Shown here piece after piece: positions 42,288 to 47,515 of a stretch of DNA of 47,515 bases (the stretch's first letter is position 1; every line of letters starts with the position of its first letter). The stretch comes from Luteolibacter sp. (GTDB taxonomy: Bacteria; Verrucomicrobiota; Verrucomicrobiia; Verrucomicrobiales; Akkermansiaceae). The translations under genes and the position numbers were made by a program. Location: contig JAURCU010000006.1 in the NCBI GenBank assembly GCA_030828305.1, forward strand, positions 1 to 47,515, in the 5' to 3' direction. The notes under the pieces were generated by a model, which had not been told where the DNA came from, did not search any database, and was given only the letters and a program-made list of their open reading frames with translations.

Positions 42288-43817
42288 ATGAACCCTTTCC
42301 GCGAAGATCTCGTCGCCCGTTCCAAAGCGGAGCCATGCACCATTGTCATCTTCGGTGCCACCGGGGACCTGACCCATCGCAAGCTCATTCCTGCCCTATA
42401 CAATCTGGCGGCGGATGGTGAGTTGCCCACCGGCATCCAGATCGTGGGCTTTGCACGACGCGACAAGTCGGACGAAGAATTCCGCGAGGGACTCGCCAAC
42501 ATCAATGAGAAGGTCTCGCGCTCCGGAGTTGATGAGGAGGTCTGGAAGCCCTTCATTCAGAGCGTGGTCTATCACCGCTCGGAGTTCACCGACTCCGAGG
42601 GCTACGGGCGACTTGCTCAACTGCTCGACCGAATTGACGAGGGTCGCGGCGGCAGGGGAAATCGTCTCTTCTACATCGCTTCCGCTCCCGAGTTCTTTGA
42701 TGACATCCTCCTGCACCTCAAGCAGGCCGGGCTCAACAAGGCCAGGGACGGCTGCTGGTCGCGTGTGATTGTCGAGAAGCCCTTTGGTACCGACCTCAAG
42801 ACTGCGCATCACCTCAACGAAGTTGTCAATGCCACCTTCGAGGAGAAGGATACCTACCGCATCGATCACTATCTCGGCAAAGAGACCGCCCAGAACCTCA
42901 TGGTGCTGCGCTTCGCCAACGCGATCTTCGAGCCACTCTGGAATAGCAAGCATATCGATCATGTGCAGATCACCTGTTCGGAAAACCTCGGCATGGAGGG
43001 CGGGCGCGGTGCATACTACGATGGCGCTGGAGCCCTGCGTGACATGGTTCAGAACCACCTCCTGCAATTGCTTGCCCTTGTGGCCATGGAGCCGCCTACC
43101 GATCTCAGCGCGGATGGTGTGCGCGACGAGAAGGTGAAGGTCCTCCGCTCGCTACGCCATTGGGATACGCCCGAGAAGGTGGCTAAGAACGTGGTACGCG
43201 CGCAATACACCGCGGGTCATGTCGATGGTGAGCCGGTTCCCGGCTACCGCGAGGAGGACCGGGTGGATCCCGAGTCCAGGACAGAGGCCTACGTCGCCCT
43301 GCGCCTGATGATTGACACTTGGCGCTGGAGTGGGGTGCCCTTCTACATCCGCATGGGCAAGCGACTGCCGAAGAAGTCCACTGAGATTTCCGTGCACTTC
43401 AAGGACGCGCCTTGTGTGCTCTTCAATACTGGCTGTGATGGCAGCGCTGGCGACAATGTGCTGGTCATCCGCATCCAGCCCGACGAGGGCATCTCACTGC
43501 GCATGGTCTCCAAGATTCCGGGAAATAGTCTGCGTTTGGAGCCTGTTAAGATGGATTTCCACTACGCCACGAGTTTTGGCAAGGCCAGCCCGGAAGCCTA
43601 CGAGCGCCTCCTGCTAGATGCCATGGCCGGGGATGCAACGCTCTTTGCCCGCCGTGACGAAGTCGAGGAGGCCTGGCGCTTCATAGATCACATCCAGCAT
43701 GCCTGGCACCAATCCAAGAACCCTCCGCCCATCGCGGAGTTCGTCGCGGGCTCTTGGGGGCCGGTGGAGGCAGATGCCTTGTTACAGGAAGACGACAACC
43801 AGTGGCGGCGGCTCTGA
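42288..43817 (+). CDS. zwf: Glucose-6-phosphate dehydrogenase
   Basis: 509 aa. The NADP-binding motif is IFGATGDLTHRKL (GATGDL at 23-28), then EKPFG at 163-167 and the substrate-binding signature RIDHYLGKE at 191-199. The C-terminal domain shows VQITCSENLGMEGGRGAYYD, DMVQNHLLQLLALVAMEPP and PFYIRMGKRLPKK. First enzyme of the oxidative pentose phosphate pathway, making NADPH. Its place 18 bp after the RpiB-SHMT fusion puts two pentose-phosphate activities in one probable operon. No pgl or gnd gene follows. Confidence 0.97.
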   Translation: MNPFREDLVARSKAEPCTIVIFGATGDLTHRKLIPALYNLAADGELPTGIQIVGFARRDKSDEEFREGLANINEKVSRSGVDEEVWKPFIQSVVYHRSEFTDSEGYGRLAQLLDRIDEGRGGRGNRLFYIASAPEFFDDILLHLKQAGLNKARDGCWSRVIVEKPFGTDLKTAHHLNEVVNATFEEKDTYRIDHYLGKETAQNLMVLRFANAIFEPLWNSKHIDHVQITCSENLGMEGGRGAYYDGAGALRDMVQNHLLQLLALVAMEPPTDLSADGVRDEKVKVLRSLRHWDTPEKVAKNVVRAQYTAGHVDGEPVPGYREEDRVDPESRTEAYVALRLMIDTWRWSGVPFYIRMGKRLPKKSTEISVHFKDAPCVLFNTGCDGSAGDNVLVIRIQPDEGISLRMVSKIPGNSLRLEPVKMDFHYATSFGKASPEAYERLLLDAMAGDATLFARRDEVEEAWRFIDHIQHAWHQSKNPPPIAEFVAGSWGPVEADALLQEDDNQWRRL

Positions 43818-43849
43818 TAGGGCAGCGTCTTCAATGCCGTGAGTAAGTG

Positions 43850-45328
43850 ATGTTTTCCAGATTGATTTGCCGCTTGATGGTGCTGGCCGTGTTTATCGGT
43901 ATGGCGATTGCCAATGAGCCCGGTGCTCCACCCAATGTGATATTCATTATGGCGGACGACCTCGGCTGGGGAGACATGGCTTGCTACGGCGCCACCCAGT
44001 TTGAGACGCCTGCCTGCGATCGTCTGGCCAATGAGGGCATGCGATTCACCGATGCCCATTCACCCTCATCAGTCTGCACGCCGACGCGCTATTCGGTATT
44101 GACCGGCCGTTACGCCTGGCGGAGTTGGCTCAAGAATTGGGTACTGCAGGAAAATCATCCGCTACTCATCGACACCGAGCGAATGACCATGGGTAAGGTT
44201 TTCCAGCAGGCGGGCTATCGCACGGGATGCGTTGGCAAGTGGCATCTGGGCTGGGGGGAGGTAATGGGCACCGACTTTAGCGGAGAGGTCAAACCGGGGC
44301 CGCTGGAAGTCGGCTTCGACGAGTTCTTCGGCGTGCCCTTCAGTCACAACAGCGGCAAGGCGCTGCAGGTCTTCATGCGTGATCGCCGCATCGTGGGTCT
44401 GTCCGAAGGCGAAAGTTACCTCGATAAGGAATCGCAGAAAAAGACGCGGCGCAGTCTTGAAGACACCGCCACCGAGCTCTCCCGGGAGGCGGTCGCCTTC
44501 ATCGAGCGCCACAAGGATAAGCCCTTCTTTCTCTATTACCCGACGACCAACATCCACTTTCCGCTCACGCCTCATCCTCGTTACAAGGGTAAGACGGATG
44601 CCGGCATCTATGGCGAGTTTGCCGTTGAATTCGACTGGGCGTTGGGGGAGGTGCTCGATGCTCTCGATCGTTGCAGGATTGCCGACAACACCATCGTCAT
44701 TGTGACCAGCGACAATGGTGGGCGTCCTCCGCAAACCGCAAAGGAGAAGGCGGGTTACAACAATCATCAGTGCAATGGCCCCTGGCGATCGACCAAGCGC
44801 ACCATTTACGAAGGAGGTCATCGGGTTCCACTGCTGATACGTTGGCCCGGGATGGTGAAAGCGGGTTCGGTTAGTGACGAGACTGTTTGCCTGACGGACT
44901 TCATGACTACATTCGCCAAACAACATGGTATTGATCCGCCCGAGGATATCGCCCAAGACAGCTTCGACATCATGCCGGTGCTCAAAGGCATGGAACACAA
45001 GAGTCCACTGCGCCCCTACACCGTGCACCATTCGGTGAATGGTCAGTTTGCGATCCGCAAGGGCGACTGGAAGTTGATCGAGGGCAGTCGTGATGGCGAC
45101 TTTCCTAAAAAGAAAAAGGGCGGGATCGATGTGGTGCGTTGGCAGCCAGAGCTCGATGAGAATGGCAAGCCGCTGCGCCTCGATTATTTCGATCTCAAGT
45201 TCGACGACCAGCATCAGCTCTTCAATCTGAAGGATGATCCCAAGGAATCGACCAATCTGGCAAAAAAGCAGCCCCATAAGGTCAAGGAGCTGCTTGAGTT
45301 GCTAAATGCCAGCCGAGCGAGCAAGTAG
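43850..45328 (+). CDS. Secreted type I sulfatase
   Basis: 492 aa from ATG 43850, with a signal peptide (MFSRLICRLMVLAVFIGMAIA). Sulfatase signatures: NVIFIMADDLGWGD with the metal-binding Asp pair; SSVCTPTRYSVLTGR with Cys76 in C-x-P-x-R (76-80), to be converted to formylglycine; VGKWHLG; and IVTSDNGG. The C-terminal subdomain (FAIRKGDWKLIEGS, QLFNLKDDPKESTNLA) is standard for arylsulfatase A-like enzymes. It likely removes sulfate from polysaccharides such as marine algal glycans, but the substrate cannot be read from the sequence. A maturation enzyme is not in the window. It lies 32 bp after zwf; a functional link is not obvious. Confidence 0.92.
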   Translation: MFSRLICRLMVLAVFIGMAIANEPGAPPNVIFIMADDLGWGDMACYGATQFETPACDRLANEGMRFTDAHSPSSVCTPTRYSVLTGRYAWRSWLKNWVLQENHPLLIDTERMTMGKVFQQAGYRTGCVGKWHLGWGEVMGTDFSGEVKPGPLEVGFDEFFGVPFSHNSGKALQVFMRDRRIVGLSEGESYLDKESQKKTRRSLEDTATELSREAVAFIERHKDKPFFLYYPTTNIHFPLTPHPRYKGKTDAGIYGEFAVEFDWALGEVLDALDRCRIADNTIVIVTSDNGGRPPQTAKEKAGYNNHQCNGPWRSTKRTIYEGGHRVPLLIRWPGMVKAGSVSDETVCLTDFMTTFAKQHGIDPPEDIAQDSFDIMPVLKGMEHKSPLRPYTVHHSVNGQFAIRKGDWKLIEGSRDGDFPKKKKGGIDVVRWQPELDENGKPLRLDYFDLKFDDQHQLFNLKDDPKESTNLAKKQPHKVKELLELLNASRASK

Positions 45329-45339
45329 GTTGCCGCCAA

Positions 45340-46869
45340 TCAGGCCATCAGCTTCTGATCCAGTGAGCGGTATTGGATGGCCTCGAGGATATCATCGCTG
45401 GCAATGACCTCGCGATCGGCGAGGTCGGCCAAGGTGCGCGCAACTCGCAGGATGCGGTCATAGGCGCGTGCGGAAAATTGCAGCTCGTGCATGGCTTGTT
45501 CCAGCAGGTTGAGGCCAACTGTCTCGGCCCGGCAGTGGGCCTTCATCAGGCGTGGGCTGAGGGTGGCATTGGTCATCATGGAGTCCTTGCCGAAGCGATG
45601 GCGTTGGCGTTGGCGGGCCGCATGCACCCGCTCGCGGATGGCAGCTGAGGATTCACCCGAGCCGCCTGATAGCTCCTTGAATTCAACTCGTGGCACCTCA
45701 ATGTGGAGATCGATGCGGTCGAGCAGGGGACCGCTGATGCGCTGGCGGTAGGTCTCGATTTGGCGGGGCGTGCAGCTGCAGTTTCGCTTGGGGTCGCCGT
45801 GAAAGCCACACGGGCAGGGGTTCATCGCGGCGATCAACATAAAGCGGGAAGGGAAGGTGAGCGAACCCGAGGCACGCGAAATGGTGACCTCGCCATCTTC
45901 CAGGGGCTGGCGCATGACCTCGAGCGTTTGACGACGGAACTCGGGCAACTCGTCGAGGAATAGCACACCGTGATGGGCGAGGGATACTTCGCCGGGTCCC
46001 GGATTGGTGCCACCGCCGAGTAGCCCTGCATCCGAGATGGTGTGATGGGGCGAGCGAAAGGGGCGCTGGGCGAGGAGTGAGGTGCGGCCCTTGAGGATGC
46101 CCGCCACCGAATGGATCTTGGTGGTTTCGATGGCTTCCTGCTCGCTGGGCTCGGGCAGGATGGTGGCCAGGCGCTTGGCGAGCATGGACTTACCGGTGCC
46201 TGGAGGCCCGCACATGAGAAGATTGTGCCCACCGGCTGCCGCGACTTCCATCGCCCGCTTGACCAGGTGCTGGCCCTTCACTTCGGAGAAGTCGATCTGA
46301 TGGTTCTCCCTCGCCTTCAGGAAAGCCTCACGGTCATGCTGGTGCGGCTGGATCTCGAACTCACCGCTGAGAAAATCCCAGGCCTCGCGCAGGTTGTTGG
46401 CAGGGAAGACCTCAACGCCCTCAATGGCGGCGGCCTCCACCGCGTTGGCGGTGGGCACGAGCAAGCGGGTGCGTCCGCGTTCGCGGGCCTCGCAGGCAAT
46501 GGAAAGCATGCCGCGCACCGGGCGCACCGCTCCATCAAGCCCGAGTTCGCCCACCACACAAATGTCATCCTCGTGGAAGTGGCGACTTAAACTTGCTGCG
46601 GTCATGGCTAGCGCAATGGGTAGGTCGAAGGAGGGGCCTTCCTTGCGCAGGTCGGCGGGAGCCAGATTGACGGTAATTACGCCGTCGGCGATGAAGAGGC
46701 CTGAAGCCGTGATGGCCGAGGCCACGCGTTGAGAAGACTCACGCACCGCAGCATCCGGTAGTCCGACAATGAAGATGTTGGGTTTTCCCGAGCCGCTGGC
46801 GTTGACCTCAACTTCAACCTCCTTGGCGTCGACACCATGCAGGGCGGCGGAATGGATGCGGGTGATCAT
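45340..46869 (-). CDS. comM: YifB/ComM family Mg-chelatase-like AAA ATPase
   Basis: 509 aa. The N-terminal Lon-substrate-like ChlI domain reads [19 protein letters not shown] and [20 protein letters not shown]. The AAA+ core has Walker A GPPGTGKS at 221-228, Walker [12 protein letters not shown], and the Cys-rich [19 protein letters not shown]. The C-terminal part ([21 protein letters not shown]) is characteristic. In naturally competent bacteria ComM is a hexameric helicase that promotes branch migration of incoming DNA. The A+T-rich stretch just upstream (46875-46918) probably holds its promoter. It converges with the sulfatase gene with 11 bp between them. Confidence 0.93.
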   Translation of the reverse strand: MITRIHSAALHGVDAKEVEVEVNASGSGKPNIFIVGLPDAAVRESSQRVASAITASGLFIADGVITVNLAPADLRKEGPSFDLPIALAMTAASLSRHFHEDDICVVGELGLDGAVRPVRGMLSIACEARERGRTRLLVPTANAVEAAAIEGVEVFPANNLREAWDFLSGEFEIQPHQHDREAFLKARENHQIDFSEVKGQHLVKRAMEVAAAGGHNLLMCGPPGTGKSMLAKRLATILPEPSEQEAIETTKIHSVAGILKGRTSLLAQRPFRSPHHTISDAGLLGGGTNPGPGEVSLAHHGVLFLDELPEFRRQTLEVMRQPLEDGEVTISRASGSLTFPSRFMLIAAMNPCPCGFHGDPKRNCSCTPRQIETYRQRISGPLLDRIDLHIEVPRVEFKELSGGSGESSAAIRERVHAARQRQRHRFGKDSMMTNATLSPRLMKAHCRAETVGLNLLEQAMHELQFSARAYDRILRVARTLADLADREVIASDDILEAIQYRSLDQKLMA

Positions 46870-46924
46870 GCCGCATCATTAATATATAACAAATTAATAC
46901 AAATATAATATTTAAAATTGGTTC

Positions 46925-47060
46925 TTCGTGATTCGTGCTTCGTGCGTTGATTTCGCTCCACTCAATCCACGAGGTGTGCATGGCCAGCCGGCCATGTTGA
47001 TTGTGTTTTGCCACTCGCGTTGCTCGTCGGCTCTTCGGCCGTTGTGCCTCGTGCTTCGTG
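46925..47060. repeat. TTCGTG micro-repeats and a small hairpin upstream of comM
   Basis: TTCGTG occurs at 46925, 46932, 46939 and 47055, in part in tandem (TTCGTGATTCGTGCTTCGTG). CATGGCC-AGCC-GGCCATG (46979-46996) is a perfect 7-bp-arm hairpin between the copies. There is no gene in 46870-47132. The tandem hexamer words look like small dispersed intergenic repeats. Confidence 0.5.
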
Positions 47061-47080
47061 TGTGTTGGCACCTGCCCAAG

Positions 47081-47112
47081 AAAAAACCCGCATCGGCGAA
47101 GCCAATGCGGGG
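47081..47112 (-). terminator. Intrinsic terminator of the second PEP-CTERM gene
   Basis: CCCGCAT (47087-47093) and ATGCGGG (47105-47111), plus GGC/GCC inside one mismatch, form the stem. The A-run at 47081-47086 becomes TTTTTT on the minus strand. Confidence 0.85.
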
Positions 47113-47132
47113 TGGGAGAGGGGGCGCTTGGA

Positions 47133-47515
47133 TTAGTGTTTCCTGCGGCGCAGCAGCATCAGCACGCCGAGACCACTGAGGAGAGCGACGGAGGGTTCGG
47201 GGATGGCTGCAGTGACTGCGAATTCTGCAAGACCAACACGGCCTGTGGCGGTTTGGTTTCCATCGTTGGGGGTGTAATTACCGTTGTTGGTGATGATTTC
47301 GATGCCAATGTAGCGTGCGCTGTTGCCGTTCACGTTGTGTATATCCTCTGCCCCGTTACCGGTTCCTTGAGTGGCGGCCATCGTGAAGGTGCTGGAAAAC
47401 TGGCTCCAGCCATTGGCGCCAGTGAACGAATAATCCTGAACGGCATCGTTTGTGGGGACGCCGATAGCAGCATCAGCAAAGTAAATATTATAGTTTCGGG
47501 TCTGAGTAGTAGTTC
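47133..47515 (-). CDS. PEP-CTERM surface protein, C-terminal part (partial)
   Basis: The frame is open to the right edge of the window; about 127 residues are visible, beginning TTTQTRNYNIYFADAAIGV. The mature part resembles the first PEP-CTERM protein at 33122-33856: both have QTR-x-x-NYNIY or QTRRVNTYNIY, a G-W-S/T-Q block, a NG-x-E-x-I region, YIG-(I/L)-E and (R)VGL-x-E near the end. The sorting tail is IPEPSVALLSGLGVLMLLRRRKH. Probably a secreted or surface protein with a discoidin-like fold. The start and N-terminal signal lie beyond the window. Confidence 0.8.
   Translation of the reverse strand, partial: TTTQTRNYNIYFADAAIGVPTNDAVQDYSFTGANGWSQFSSTFTMAATQGTGNGAEDIHNVNGNSARYIGIEIITNNGNYTPNDGNQTATGRVGLAEFAVTAAIPEPSVALLSGLGVLMLLRRRKH

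Overview
The window reads as chromosomal DNA of a Verrucomicrobiota bacterium, probably Verrucomicrobiales. Support comes from protein families typical of the PVC group: a lipoprotein with Planctomycete-type cytochrome c, DUF1549 and DUF1553 domains next to a DUF1501 protein, a Pirellula/Verrucomicrobium-type heme-binding dehydrogenase, a type I sulfatase, a sialate O-acetylesterase-like protein, and two PEP-CTERM proteins with the tail IPEPS-x-ALL-...-LMLLRRR. Most genes lack a clear Shine-Dalgarno sequence. I saw no rRNA, tRNA, CRISPR array, integrase or intact insertion sequence. The region looks like ordinary core chromosome.

Layout. 1-1670: tail of a probable glycosyltransferase and a secreted esterase. 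1759-7161: PEP carboxylase, then on the minus strand pabB and a Tat-exported FAD oxidoreductase. 7354-9444: an EF-G of the second (EF-G2) type. 9571-13878 (minus): thiH, a TPR/Pro-rich gene whose reading frame runs on through three stop codons into a GYF_2-like domain, dprA, and a small ORF. 14026-22102: PVC-type exported oxidative/hydrolytic genes (DUF1553 lipoprotein, DUF1501 protein, heme-binding dehydrogenase). 22160-29294: a DUF3445 heme N-demethylase-like gene divergent from a methionine synthase split into two overlapping genes, then a periplasmic thioredoxin and cinA. 29341-33856 (minus): a DsbD-like reductase, a glycine-zipper lipoprotein, rlmN, a PEP-CTERM protein. 34029-38139 (minus): dnaK-groES-groEL. 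38558-45328 (plus): recJ, a fused rpiB-glyA gene, zwf, a sulfatase. 45340-47515 (minus): comM/yifB and the end of a second PEP-CTERM gene.

How the genes fit together. One-carbon and folate metabolism recurs: pabB makes the pABA precursor, SHMT loads methylene-THF, MetH consumes methyl-THF, and the DUF3445 protein may release C1 units by N-demethylation. RpiB (fused to SHMT) and Zwf, 18 bp downstream, are both pentose-phosphate enzymes. dprA, cinA, recJ and comM are all linked to natural transformation, although cinA and recJ also have housekeeping roles. The thioredoxin and DsbD-like proteins would supply reducing power outside the cytoplasm.

Most notable for follow-up: the RpiB-SHMT fusion; the TPR-GYF_2 frame with three stops, each one C-to-T step from a Gln codon; a row of palindromes upstream of dnaK; and a perfect 20-bp palindrome in the pabB/fusA2 intergenic region. 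I do not see a clearly new defence system or mobile system.
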